Shown here: one piece after another, positions 14,336 through 22,076 of the stretch
Layout of the letters: every line of letters starts with the position of its first letter
How positions within the stretch are numbered: the first letter of the stretch is position 1
Assembly: GCA_004555535.1 (NCBI GenBank)
Contig: SFHU01000025.1
Location: 1-28,689, forward strand
Source: Clostridiales bacterium
GTDB lineage: Bacteria > Bacillota > Clostridia > Christensenellales > Aristaeellaceae
Reading direction: 5' to 3'
Length of the DNA stretch: 28,689 nt
Made by a program: the position numbers and the translations under genes
Notes under the pieces: generated by a model
What the model saw: only the letters and a program-made list of their open reading frames with translations
Databases searched by the model: none
Told to the model about the DNA's origin: nothing

Positions 14336-15220
14336 ATGATACGCCGCGTGCTGTTCTATCTCAACCGGAACAAGGCCGCTGTGTTCGACGCCGTGCGCCG
14401 CTGCGCTGCGCTGTGCCGGGAGAAGGGGATTGAGCCCTGCTTCTTTGAGGAGGATCGAAGCGAGCTGCTCTCCATCCTGCCGGAGACGGCGGAGAGCGCC
14501 GCGTTTCTCGAGAGGCCCGATGCCTCGGCCATCGATGCGCTGTTTGTCTTCGGTGGCGACGGCACCATGCTGCGCGCGCTGGACTGCTATGTGGACTGCG
14601 GCATCCCGATGCTGGGCATCAACCTGGGCAGGCTGGGCTTTCTGCTGGAGACGCAGGTCGACGAGCTGGGCGAGGCGCTGGAGCTGCTGCGGCGCGGCGA
14701 ATACGAAATCGAGCACAGGATGATGCTCTATGTGGAGGCGCAGTGCGGCGGGCAGTCGGTTTCCGCGTTCGCGACCAACGAGGTCTCTATTTCCCGCGGG
14801 CTTTCCCAGCGGATGATCGCGCTGGACGCGTTTGTGGGGCAGACGCTCGTGGATCACTACATCGCCGACGGCGTCGTCGTCGCCAGCCCGACGGGCTCGA
14901 CGGCGTATTCCCTCTCGGCGGGCGGGCCGATCGTCAGTCCGGACGTGCCCTGCTTCGTGCTCAACCCGATCTGCCCGCATACGCTGCAGTCGCGCCCGAT
15001 CGTCCTCTCCTGTCAGGAGCGCATCACGCTGCGCATCGACATGAAGGAGATGCGCGAGGGCATCCGTTTGTCCATCGACGGGCAGCCCATCTGCCAGATG
15101 CTCAACCAGGAGCAGATCACGATCATCCGCTCGCCGCATGACGCGCTGCTGATCCGTTTCCCCAAGGAGAGAAATTTCTTTTCGCTGCTGAAGGACAAGC
15201 TTTCGCAGTGGAGTTTGTAA
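14336..15220 (+). CDS. nadK: NAD kinase
   Basis: A 294-residue ATP-NAD kinase that phosphorylates NAD to NADP. Diagnostic motifs are FGGDGTMLRALD (the GGDG nucleotide-binding loop with the catalytic Asp), GINLGRLGFL, ATNEVSISR and DGVVVASPTGSTAYSLSAGGPIV. An ATG at 14312 is also in frame, but ATG 14336 has GGGAGGGG at 14324-14331 with good spacing. It follows tlyA and precedes argR, a placement common in Clostridia, and probably belongs to the same operon. Confidence 0.95.
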   Translation: MIRRVLFYLNRNKAAVFDAVRRCAALCREKGIEPCFFEEDRSELLSILPETAESAAFLERPDASAIDALFVFGGDGTMLRALDCYVDCGIPMLGINLGRLGFLLETQVDELGEALELLRRGEYEIEHRMMLYVEAQCGGQSVSAFATNEVSISRGLSQRMIALDAFVGQTLVDHYIADGVVVASPTGSTAYSLSAGGPIVSPDVPCFVLNPICPHTLQSRPIVLSCQERITLRIDMKEMREGIRLSIDGQPICQMLNQEQITIIRSPHDALLIRFPKERNFFSLLKDKLSQWSL

Positions 15221-15236
15221 ATAAGGAGGTTCCCGC

Positions 15237-15686
15237 ATGAAGGCGAGACGACAGGCTTTGATCCGCGAAATCGTGGAAAGCCAAAGCATTCAGACGCAGG
15301 AGGAGCTCGCGCAGGCGCTCGGCGAGCGTGGCATGGTGGTCACGCAGGCGACCGTATCGCGCGACATCAAGGAGATGCATCTGCTCAAGGTGCTCGCGGA
15401 GGACGGAAGCTACCGCTATGCGACCATGGACAAGGAGGAGCAGGGCACCAGCGACAGGCTCATCCGCATGCTGTCGGATTCCGTCGTCAGCATGGACAGC
15501 GCGAACAACCTGATCGTCATCAGGACGCTGCCGGGCAGCGCGCATGTCGCCGGCGAGGCGGTGGACTGCCTTAAGTGGCCCGAGGTGCTGGGAACCATCG
15601 CGGGCGACAACACGATACTGGTGATCGTCCGCTCCAATGAAGACGTGGAGGCGGTCATGCGCCGCTTCCGCGGCATTATCCGGTGA
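15237..15686 (+). CDS. argR: Arginine repressor ArgR/AhrC
   Basis: A 149-residue regulator with an N-terminal winged helix-turn-helix (QALIREIVESQSIQTQEELAQALGERGMVVTQATVSRDIKEMHLLKV; the TQATVSRDIKE recognition helix is typical) and a C-terminal oligomerisation and arginine-binding domain ending GTIAGDNTILVIVRSNEDVEAVMRRF, with the conserved GDNT. ArgR hexamers bind ARG boxes to control arginine synthesis and catabolism. A strong Shine-Dalgarno (TAAGGAGGT) precedes ATG 15237. Position immediately before recN is as in B. subtilis (ahrC). Confidence 0.96.
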   Translation: MKARRQALIREIVESQSIQTQEELAQALGERGMVVTQATVSRDIKEMHLLKVLAEDGSYRYATMDKEEQGTSDRLIRMLSDSVVSMDSANNLIVIRTLPGSAHVAGEAVDCLKWPEVLGTIAGDNTILVIVRSNEDVEAVMRRFRGIIR

Positions 15687-15707
15687 CGCTTCGATCAGGA
15701 GGACAGC

Positions 15708-17453
15708 ATGCTGCTTCAGCTGAGTATCCACCATCTGGCGCTGATTCAGAATATGACGATCGACTTCGCGCCGGGCATGAATGTGATGACCGGCGAGACG
15801 GGCGCCGGCAAGTCGATCGTCGTGGACGCGGTCAATCTCGTGCTCGGCGAGCGCGCCGACAGGGAGCTGATCGCCAGCGGCGAGGCCAAGGCCCGCGTGG
15901 AGGCCGTCTTTGACATCGCGGACAACGAGAAGGTGCAGCGGCTCCTCGCGGAGCTGGAGCTCACGGGCGACGAGGACATGGTTTCCATCTCCCGCGAGCT
16001 GACGAGCGCGGGCAAGAACATCTGCCGCCTGAACGGCACCATCGTGCCGCTGCAGACGCTGCGGCAGGTTTCCGCGCAGCTGCTGGATATTCACGGCCAG
16101 CACGAGCACCAGCTGCTGCTGGACAGCCGCAACCATATCGGGTATCTCGATGAATACGCGTCCGACGAGATCCGCCCGCTGCTGGAGGAGAACGAGCGCC
16201 TCTACACGGCCTGGCGCCAGGCAGGGCAGAAGCTCTCGCGGCTGCGCAAGAGCGTATCCGAGCGCGCACAGCGGCAGGACATGCTCGCCTTTCAGCTCGA
16301 TGAGCTTCGCAGCGCGCACCTCGTCGAGGGCGAGGAGGAGGAGCTTTCGCGCCAGAAGGTCTTCTACCGCAACGCGGGGAAGATCATGGAGGCGTTTGAC
16401 GAGGCCTGCTCGCTGCTCAGCGACGGGGACGACAATGCGTCTGCCGCCGTGGAGCAGCTCCGCCGCGGCGTCGATGCGCTCGCGCCGGTTGCCCCGCTGG
16501 ACGAAAAGTATGAAGCCGTCTATGCGCGGCTCGACGGGCTCTGCTACGAGGTCGAGGACGCCGTGCGCGATCTGTCCGCGCTGCGCGAGGAGATGGATTT
16601 TGACGAGGAGGAGGCCGAGCGCGTGGAAGCCCGGCTCGATCTGCTCAAGCGGCTCAACCGGAAATACGGCGCGACGACCCGCGAGATGATCCGCTATCGG
16701 GACAAGATCGCCGCGGAGCTCGCGGGTTTGGAGGATTCCGACGGCGAGATGGAGCGGCTGGAGAAGGAGTTCCGCCAGAGCGCGAAAGCGCTGGAGGCCG
16801 TCTCCATGCATCTGACGCACGCCCGCGAGAGTGCGGCGCGCCGCTTTGAGGCGAGCATGGAAACCCAACTGCATGAGCTGGGCATGAAGAATGCGCGGCT
16901 GTCGATGTCCTTCCTGCCGCTGGCTGCGGGCGAAAAGCTGAGCGACCGCTTCAGCGCGCAGGGAGCGGACCGGATGGAGATGATGTTCTGCGCGAACCTG
17001 GGCCAGCCGCTCAGGCCGCTGGCGAAGGTCGCCTCCGGCGGCGAGCTCTCGCGCATCATGCTCGCGCTCAAGAATCTCTCCGCGCAGAAGCCGGGCATTC
17101 CCAGGAGCATGGTCTTTGACGAGATCGACACCGGCATCAGCGGACGGATGGCGCAGGTCGTCGCCGAGAAGATGAGCCAGATCGGCGACCATCACCAGGT
17201 CATCTGCGTGACGCACCTGCCGCAGATCGCTGCGATGGCGGATGAGCAGTTCCTCGTGCGCAAATACGACGATGACGGCGCAACGCGCACGGAGGTCACG
17301 CATCTGAACGACGCACAGCGCGCGCAGGAGATCGCCAGGATGGTCGGCGGCGCGGACTGCGAGAGCGAGAGCAGCGTCCGCCATGCGCAGACGATGCTTG
17401 CCGACGCACAAAGGCGCAAGCAGGCGCTGAGGGCGGCGTACAGAAACGGATAA
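15708..17453 (+). CDS. recN: DNA repair protein RecN
   Basis: A 581-residue SMC-like ATPase. The Walker A is GETGAGKS (residues 29-36); long coiled-coil arms fill the middle (from about 160 to 390); the C-terminal head holds the ABC signature ASGGELSRIMLALK, the Walker B MVFDEIDTGISG and the VICVTHLPQIAAMAD switch. The length is normal (576 in B. subtilis). RecN acts early in double-strand break repair by holding DNA ends together. An AGGAGG site precedes ATG 15708. It is the last gene of the nusB-to-recN block; spoIVB and spo0A, which follow it in Bacillus, are absent here. Confidence 0.96.
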   Translation: MLLQLSIHHLALIQNMTIDFAPGMNVMTGETGAGKSIVVDAVNLVLGERADRELIASGEAKARVEAVFDIADNEKVQRLLAELELTGDEDMVSISRELTSAGKNICRLNGTIVPLQTLRQVSAQLLDIHGQHEHQLLLDSRNHIGYLDEYASDEIRPLLEENERLYTAWRQAGQKLSRLRKSVSERAQRQDMLAFQLDELRSAHLVEGEEEELSRQKVFYRNAGKIMEAFDEACSLLSDGDDNASAAVEQLRRGVDALAPVAPLDEKYEAVYARLDGLCYEVEDAVRDLSALREEMDFDEEEAERVEARLDLLKRLNRKYGATTREMIRYRDKIAAELAGLEDSDGEMERLEKEFRQSAKALEAVSMHLTHARESAARRFEASMETQLHELGMKNARLSMSFLPLAAGEKLSDRFSAQGADRMEMMFCANLGQPLRPLAKVASGGELSRIMLALKNLSAQKPGIPRSMVFDEIDTGISGRMAQVVAEKMSQIGDHHQVICVTHLPQIAAMADEQFLVRKYDDDGATRTEVTHLNDAQRAQEIARMVGGADCESESSVRHAQTMLADAQRRKQALRAAYRNG

Positions 17454-17480
17454 GGCGAGGAGATAATCAAAACAGAAAGC

Positions 17481-17520
17481 CCCCGGATTCCGGTCGAGGA
17501 ATCCGGGGACTGCGTTTTTT
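17481..17520. terminator. Strong bidirectional terminator between recN and the VanW gene
   Basis: An 11-bp perfect stem (CCCCGGATTCC at 17481-17491 with GGAATCCGGGG at 17498-17508) has a six-base loop. On the + strand it is followed by ACTGCG and six T; on the - strand by a CTTTCTGTTTTG run. It sits between two convergent genes, recN and the VanW-domain gene, and can serve both. Confidence 0.9.
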
Positions 17521-17543
17521 GGAGCTCTGATGAGAAAGACGGA

Positions 17544-18620
17544 TTACTCGCTGACGCGCCCCTTGCGGATACAGATGCAAAGGGAGCCGTTCTGCACGGT
17601 CGAATCGATGGTGATGGGGAAGTCGAAGTCGTTGCGGAACTCGAGGTTGAGCTCGATGACGCCGGCATCGCCGTTGCGGCCGACGGCCGCGTCCACGCCG
17701 TGGGGCGCATAGGAGGCGCCGCCCGGGCCATGCGCGTGGCGATAGAGGATCGTGATGCCGTCATAGAGCTGGAGCAGCGCGTTGTACAGCGTCGTGGAGA
17801 CCTGGCAGGTGCCGCCGCCTGAGCCGGCAACTGTGCCCCCGTCCACCAGAACAGGAGAGGGCTTGTAGCCGCGGCTGGCGCGGTACGGGCCGGCGATGGC
17901 GTTGAAGTCGAATTCCTCACCGGGCTCATAGCTGTGGCTGATGTACATGCAGCCGACGCGGATGTTCTCCATGCGGCCGATGTTCAGTTCTGTCTGCTTG
18001 AGCGAATAGAAGGTGGTGAAGGCCGCGATAATGTCGCCATCCTGCGCGTATTCGACGGACGGGGCCACGGGCGTGAGCTCCTTAAGGTCGCCGACGTAGA
18101 GATAGCCGACCAGGCGCTTGTAGGGGATGACGGCCCAGCCGTCCTGAATCATCCAAAGGCTCATGCGCGTGTCGGCAGGATAGGTGTCAAGCGCCTCGGA
18201 CTCGGGATCGGGCGAGGCATACAGCGTCGTATCGCACGCCGTGACGGCGACAAAGCGGTTGGGAATGACGCCGTAGGGCACATCGTTGCCTGCCACGGGC
18301 ACGATGTCCACCACGTTGGCGCGCTTGATGTAGTAGATGCCGACGTCGTTGTCCCAACAGAAGAGCCAGGTCTGGTCGAAGCCGAAGATCTGAACCGTTT
18401 CCTTCGCCTTGAGCGTGCCCAGAGAGGCGCTCTCCGCGTCGGCTTCGCTGCGCTTGGTCAGACTGACGGAGGTCTGTCCGGTGTAAAGGATCTGCGGACG
18501 GCCGCTTGCATCGGCGGAGGCGAGAAAATCCTCCAGACAGATGGCGGTGCCCGTGTCCGCGGCGGCGCAGCAGGACAGTGTCAAAAGGAGCAGCAGCAGG
18601 GAAAGCAGTTTATATCGCAC
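17544..18620 (-). CDS. Secreted VanW-domain protein with SH3-like N-terminal region
   Basis: About 358 residues with a cleavable signal peptide (VRYKLLSLLLLLLTLSCCAAA). The middle holds two SH3-like stretches (ILYTGQTSVSLTKRSEADAESASLGTLKAKETVQIFGFDQTWLFC and VTACDTTLYASPDPESEALDTYPADTRMSLWMIQDGWAVIPY). The C-terminal VanW domain has EEFDFNAIAGPYRASRGYKPSPVLVDGGTVAGSGGGTCQVSTTLYNALL and later GVIELNLEFRNDFDFPI. VanW proteins occur beside some vancomycin-resistance genes, but this broad clostridial family has no known activity; no van genes are here. The start is a GTG at 18620 with GGAGG seven bases before it; a longer in-frame ATG at 18674 lacks support. Likely an envelope protein. Confidence 0.87.
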   Translation of the reverse strand: MRYKLLSLLLLLLTLSCCAAADTGTAICLEDFLASADASGRPQILYTGQTSVSLTKRSEADAESASLGTLKAKETVQIFGFDQTWLFCWDNDVGIYYIKRANVVDIVPVAGNDVPYGVIPNRFVAVTACDTTLYASPDPESEALDTYPADTRMSLWMIQDGWAVIPYKRLVGYLYVGDLKELTPVAPSVEYAQDGDIIAAFTTFYSLKQTELNIGRMENIRVGCMYISHSYEPGEEFDFNAIAGPYRASRGYKPSPVLVDGGTVAGSGGGTCQVSTTLYNALLQLYDGITILYRHAHGPGGASYAPHGVDAAVGRNGDAGVIELNLEFRNDFDFPITIDSTVQNGSLCICIRKGRVSE

Positions 18621-18727
18621 AGGACATCCTCCGTTATTGGCGAAGACGTGGGCCCGTCCGCTCGTGCGCGGCATAGGCTGGAAGAGAGAAGATTGCAGGC
18701 CAAAGAGACGGCTGCAGACTGTCCTTT

Positions 18728-18756
18728 ATTATACCGCCAAACGGGGAGCAAGGCAA
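18728..18756 (-). promoter_or_regulatory. Promoter for the VanW-domain gene
   Basis: Read on the minus strand, TTGCCT (18756-18751) is followed by exactly 17 bases and TATAAT (18733-18728). Transcription would start near 18721, giving a 5' leader of about 100 bases before the GTG at 18620. Confidence 0.75.
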
Positions 18757-18798
18757 GACACAAACCGGCATAGTTTTCTCCCGGGAGGAGGATGGAGG

Positions 18799-19323
18799 AT
18801 GAATTTTGTGCTCAGAAACGGAAATGGCGCCCTGGCGGGATACCTGATGCAGGAGCGGGGAGAAATCCGCCTGCGCGCACAGGATATCCCCGAGGGCGGC
18901 GCGGTCATGGTGCTGATGGGCAGGGACGGCGAGCGGCGGGAGCTGCGGCTTTCGGCGACCGGAGCGGAGCAGCGCTGGCCGGATCCGGGCATCCGGCTTT
19001 TTGCGGCCTATGCGGTGCAGGGCGGGAAGCTCCTCTTCTGTACGGGATCCGAGGCAAGGGCGGCGGGTTTGCAAAGCCTCGCGGCGGCGAAGCGGCAAAG
19101 CACGCCGGCTCCGCAGGCGACGCGGGAGGAGGGGCCGCCGGAGGCGGCGCGCAGGGATGAACCTCCCTGTCCCGGGGAGGACGGCAGGCTAGCCTGGCCG
19201 CAGCGGAGATGGCCGCCGCCGCCCTGCTGTCCGGATGCGCGCTATGAGGGCGGAAGCTGGCGCCTGCCCGTCAGGGAGGAGGCGGATAGGCCCGGCGCAG
19301 CGCCTCGCTGTGGCGGCGCTTGA
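18799..19323 (+). CDS. Hypothetical protein, unrecognised
   Basis: A 174-residue protein that I do not recognise. Residues 1-85 look like a small beta-rich domain (MNFVLRNGNGALAGYLMQERGEIRLRAQDIPEGGAVMVLMG... then LFAAYAVQGGKLLFCTGSEARAAGL). The rest is proline- and charge-rich and ends near YEGGSWRLPVREEADRPGA. No signal peptide or membrane segment is evident. The ATG at 18799 has a GGAGGAGG site at 18785-18792. Its last 53 bases overlap the 3' end of the leftward gene at 19271-19573. No clear promoter was found upstream. The N-terminal part appears truly coding; the C-terminal part could be less constrained. Confidence 0.62.
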   Translation: MNFVLRNGNGALAGYLMQERGEIRLRAQDIPEGGAVMVLMGRDGERRELRLSATGAEQRWPDPGIRLFAAYAVQGGKLLFCTGSEARAAGLQSLAAAKRQSTPAPQATREEGPPEAARRDEPPCPGEDGRLAWPQRRWPPPPCCPDARYEGGSWRLPVREEADRPGAAPRCGGA

Positions 19324-19573
19324 TGTCGGAGATGTAATGGGTGCGCGCCCTGGGCACGAGCGGCATGGCGGCGTGAGGACCACTCATTGCGGGGGTGCTT
19401 TCCCCACTGGGGGCGATGGGCTGCTCTTCCCGGCAGCGCTCCCCGGGGACGGCTCTGGCGGACGGCGGTGCGGACTGCGCGGCGCTGAACAGATCGTAGG
19501 CGGTGGTCACGACGGCGGGCTGCCGGGGCTTGCTGGCCTGGAGCAGGGCGTATGGCGAAAGGGAATCGAGCAT
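19271..19573 (-). CDS. Hypothetical small protein, unrecognised
   Basis: A 100-residue, Ala/Pro/Ser-rich protein opening MLDSLSPYALLQASKPRQPAVVTTAYDLFSAAQSAPPSARAV and ending in a basic segment, RTHYISDIKRRHSEALRRAYPPPP. It matches no family I know. Support for a real gene is strong regulatory context: AAGGAGGG nine bases before the ATG and a well-spaced promoter 28 bases further up. There is no membrane segment or signal peptide. It is convergent with, and overlaps by 53 bases, the rightward hypothetical gene at 18799. The TYR-rich basic tail may be a short peptide-binding motif, but that is a guess. Confidence 0.6.
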   Translation of the reverse strand: MLDSLSPYALLQASKPRQPAVVTTAYDLFSAAQSAPPSARAVPGERCREEQPIAPSGESTPAMSGPHAAMPLVPRARTHYISDIKRRHSEALRRAYPPPP

Positions 19574-19608
19574 ACAGGGTGTCCCTCCTTTTCGGGCATC
19601 TTCACTTC

Positions 19609-19637
19609 ATTCTATGAAGCGCAGCGGCGTCTGTCAG
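19609..19637 (-). promoter_or_regulatory. Promoter for the leftward small gene at 19271-19573
   Basis: On the minus strand CTGACA (19637-19632), a 17-base spacer and TAGAAT (19614-19609) match the sigma-A consensus at five of six positions in each box. The start would be near 19602. It is back to back with the rightward promoter at 19679-19707. Confidence 0.7.
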
Positions 19638-19678
19638 GATAAAAATGGCGCACAAGACAGGTTTTCGCGAAAATGGGA

Positions 19679-19707
19679 TTGAGAAAACGCAGAAATTCCT
19701 GTATAAT
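19679..19707 (+). promoter_or_regulatory. Promoter for the beta-propeller protein gene
   Basis: TTGAGA at 19679-19684, a 17-base spacer and a perfect TATAAT at 19702-19707. Transcription should start near 19714, giving a leader of about 28 bases before the TTG start at 19742. Confidence 0.85.
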
Positions 19708-19741
19708 GATCCAAGACATTGTCTGAAATGAGGTGTACAGT

Positions 19742-22009
19742 TTGGACGAACAGAAGAACGGAACGCCGGAACCGCGCAGGCGCAGAAGAGCCGCAGCTCA
19801 GGAAAGGGCTTTTGAAGAATTTGAAAGACAGCAGAGGGAGGAGCAGGAGCAGCAGGAGCAGCAGGAACAGCAGGAACAGCAGGAACAGCAGCTTCCGCCC
19901 CGCCAGGAGCACCCCACCCCTGCGCGGCCTGAAGCCAGGCCCGTACAGCGGGACGCTGCTGCGAAGCCGGCATCGTCCGTTCCGCAGGAGTGGTTTGCGG
20001 ATGAGGATGACGACGACGATGAGTGGTCCCAGCCTCCCCGAGGCGGAAAAAACGGTCGCGGGAAGAAGAAAAAGGGCGGCAAGGGCTGCCTGATTGTCCT
20101 GCTCATCGTTGTTGTGCTGCTGCTTGCGCTGGCGGTGGCGGGCTGGTTTGTGTTCCCGGCCCAGCGTGATGCGCTGCTTGGCAGCGTCCTTTCGGGCAGG
20201 GCGACGCCTGAACCGACCGCGACGCCGACGCCTTTTGTGATGGCGACCGTGACGCCTACGCCGGTCGTGACGCCTGAACCGACCGCGACGCCGACTGCGG
20301 TGCCCACGCCTGCGCCGACTGCGACGCCGACCGCGACGCCTACGCCGACGCCCACACCTACCCCGACGCCGACGCCTACCCCGACGGCCACGCCGACGCC
20401 TACGCCTACGCCGACGCCTACCCCGACGCCGACGCCCACTCCGACGCCCACACCCGAGCCGACGCCCACGCCGTATCAGGCGCTGAGCGCAAGCGCTGCG
20501 GAGAGCGCGGAGCCCTCCAAGGTCCTCAAGGACAGCTTTGTGCTCGTGGATGGGCAGAAGGCTGAGACGGTCAGCCGCAGCGATACCGTGAGCATGGGTG
20601 ATCCCGCGGCGTATTCCCAGCAGGCCGGTGTGCTGACCTTCCGCGGCGGCCCCCTGCGCCAGAACAGCGCGGCGGGCACGGTTGAGGTGGCCAGCGAGCA
20701 GCTCAGCGTGGTCCGCGGCATCCGCACCACGACGCTGGGCAGCAACTATACGGGCTTCGGCTACGGCAGCCAGCCGCTGATCGTCAAGTGGTACAAGAAC
20801 ATCCGCGAGATGATGAATATCTCCGACGAGAGCCGCACGACGACGGCGATGAAGGAGGTCATCTTCCCGTCCAGCGACGGCAACATCTACTTCTTCGATC
20901 TCGACAAGAAGATTTACAGCCGCCAGCCGATCACCGTCGGCTATCCGATGCAGACGACGGCGAGCATCAATCCCTATGGCTATCCGCTCCTGTATGTCGG
21001 CCAGACGGAGGATACCGTTTCCGGCTATACGGGCATCATGGGCCTGCGCGTCTATAACCTGATCGATCAGAAGCTCATCGGCTTTGAGACCGGTTATTCG
21101 GACAACTCTAAGTCCGCGAAGGTCGGCTCCGTGTCCACCTCGCCCATCATCGAGGCCGACTCGGATACCGTCATCTATGGCGCGGACAATGGACTGCTGT
21201 ATACGCTTTCCATGAACACCGAATTCGACCTTGACAACGCGCAGATCAGCGTCGATCCGCAGAGCACCGCCTATGGCTACGCGACCTCGCTCAAGAACGC
21301 GACCCAGGGCATCTCCACGAGCGTTGCGACGTATGGCGACTATGCCTACTTCGGCGACAAGGCCGGCTCCATTCAGTGCGTCGATATGAACACGATGGAG
21401 TGCGTCTGGGCGTTTGACATGGAGGACAGCGTGGTCGGCACGGTCTCGCTGGAGTGCGCGGAGGACGGCGTCTATCTCTACGCCGGAAACGTCGTCAACA
21501 AGCGCGAGCGCAGCAGCGTGATCAAGCTCGTCAAGCTCGATGCGCTCAGCGGCGAGCTCATCTGGCAGCATGACGGGCAGATCAAGGGCAAGTATGCCAG
21601 CAAGACTGCGAAGGAAGGCATCTATGCCGGCGCGATGGCCGCGCCCCTCGTTGGCCAGGGCAATATCAGCGACCTGGTGATCTTCAACGTCAACCGTGTG
21701 GTTATCGACGACAAGAACAACTATGCCGTCGTCTATGCGCTTGACAAGGAGACCGGCGAAGAGGTCTGGAGCCAGCCGATCGATGTGGATTCCGTTTCCT
21801 CTCCGGTGGCGCTGTATCAGCCCGACGGCAAGAGCTATCTGGTCATGGGCGATGAGAATGGCACCCTGCGCCTGATGGACGGCTTCAGTGGATCGACGAT
21901 CAGCACAGTCAACCTGGGCAGCGCCATCCGCTCCACGCCGGCCGCATACGGCAACGACATTGTTGTCGGCACCACAGGCGGCATGATCTACTTTGTCGAG
22001 CTTCAGTAA
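19742..22009 (+). CDS. Membrane-anchored PQQ-like beta-propeller repeat protein
   Basis: A 755-residue protein with one membrane segment near residues 115-138 (GCLIVLLIVVVLLLALAVAGWFVF). The cytoplasmic N-terminus is charged, with a Gln/Glu repeat (EQQEQQEQQ, about 34-50), an Asp/Glu patch and a KKKKGGKG stretch just before the membrane. Outside lies a Thr-Pro repeat linker (about 155-243), likely spanning the peptidoglycan, then a PQQ/BamB-like propeller with repeats such as GNIYFFDLDKKIYS, LYTLSMNTEFD, GSIQCVDMNTMECVWAFDM, VYALDKETGEEVWSQPI and GTLRLMDGFSG. The function is unknown; BamB-like propellers scaffold protein complexes. The TTG at 19742 fits GAGGTG spacing; a GTG at 19733 is the alternative. 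Confidence 0.82.
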   Translation: MDEQKNGTPEPRRRRRAAAQERAFEEFERQQREEQEQQEQQEQQEQQEQQLPPRQEHPTPARPEARPVQRDAAAKPASSVPQEWFADEDDDDDEWSQPPRGGKNGRGKKKKGGKGCLIVLLIVVVLLLALAVAGWFVFPAQRDALLGSVLSGRATPEPTATPTPFVMATVTPTPVVTPEPTATPTAVPTPAPTATPTATPTPTPTPTPTPTPTPTATPTPTPTPTPTPTPTPTPTPTPEPTPTPYQALSASAAESAEPSKVLKDSFVLVDGQKAETVSRSDTVSMGDPAAYSQQAGVLTFRGGPLRQNSAAGTVEVASEQLSVVRGIRTTTLGSNYTGFGYGSQPLIVKWYKNIREMMNISDESRTTTAMKEVIFPSSDGNIYFFDLDKKIYSRQPITVGYPMQTTASINPYGYPLLYVGQTEDTVSGYTGIMGLRVYNLIDQKLIGFETGYSDNSKSAKVGSVSTSPIIEADSDTVIYGADNGLLYTLSMNTEFDLDNAQISVDPQSTAYGYATSLKNATQGISTSVATYGDYAYFGDKAGSIQCVDMNTMECVWAFDMEDSVVGTVSLECAEDGVYLYAGNVVNKRERSSVIKLVKLDALSGELIWQHDGQIKGKYASKTAKEGIYAGAMAAPLVGQGNISDLVIFNVNRVVIDDKNNYAVVYALDKETGEEVWSQPIDVDSVSSPVALYQPDGKSYLVMGDENGTLRLMDGFSGSTISTVNLGSAIRSTPAAYGNDIVVGTTGGMIYFVELQ
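19839..19892 (+). repeat. In-gene CAG/GAA-type repeat encoding Gln/Glu
   Basis: Tandem units of about nine bases of the GAR-CAG-CAG type code for repeated Glu-Gln-Gln in the cytoplasmic part of the beta-propeller protein. The unit copies are nearly identical, so length change by slippage is plausible. Confidence 0.8.
20206..20475 (+). repeat. In-gene degenerate ACG-CCN repeat encoding a Thr-Pro linker
   Basis: About 270 bases built of ACG/ACC and CCT/CCG/CCC codons, giving long runs of Thr-Pro with occasional Ala, Val, Glu. Synonymous changes between units keep the peptide periodic while the DNA varies. It forms the extended linker between the membrane helix and the propeller. Confidence 0.9.
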
Positions 22010-22022
22010 CTGGCGCATCTTT

Positions 22023-22058
22023 CGCCGCTGCGGGGTCGTTTTCCGCAGCGGCGTCTTT
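22023..22058 (+). terminator. Hairpin between the beta-propeller gene and glpK
   Basis: An 11-bp GC-rich stem (CGCCGCTGCGG at 22023-22033 with CCGCAGCGGCG at 22043-22053) with a nine-base loop is followed by TCTTTATTAT. The T run is short, so it may be a partial terminator or attenuator. No clear promoter was seen in the 18 bases between it and the glpK Shine-Dalgarno, so glpK may depend on readthrough. Confidence 0.6.
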
Positions 22059-22076
22059 ATTATAAGGAGGAAGTGT

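Noticed and set aside
17544..18620. Vancomycin resistance function for the VanW-domain gene
   Set aside because: No vanA/B/H/X, vanR or vanS genes are nearby, and most VanW-domain proteins in Clostridia have no link to glycopeptide resistance.
19798..20469. Leftward frame coding for long Gly-Val repeats
   Set aside because: It is the antisense reading of the Thr-Pro linker codons and has no gene signals.
20206..20475. CRISPR array or intergenic tandem repeat
   Set aside because: The periodicity is that of Thr-Pro codons in an open frame, with no unique spacers.
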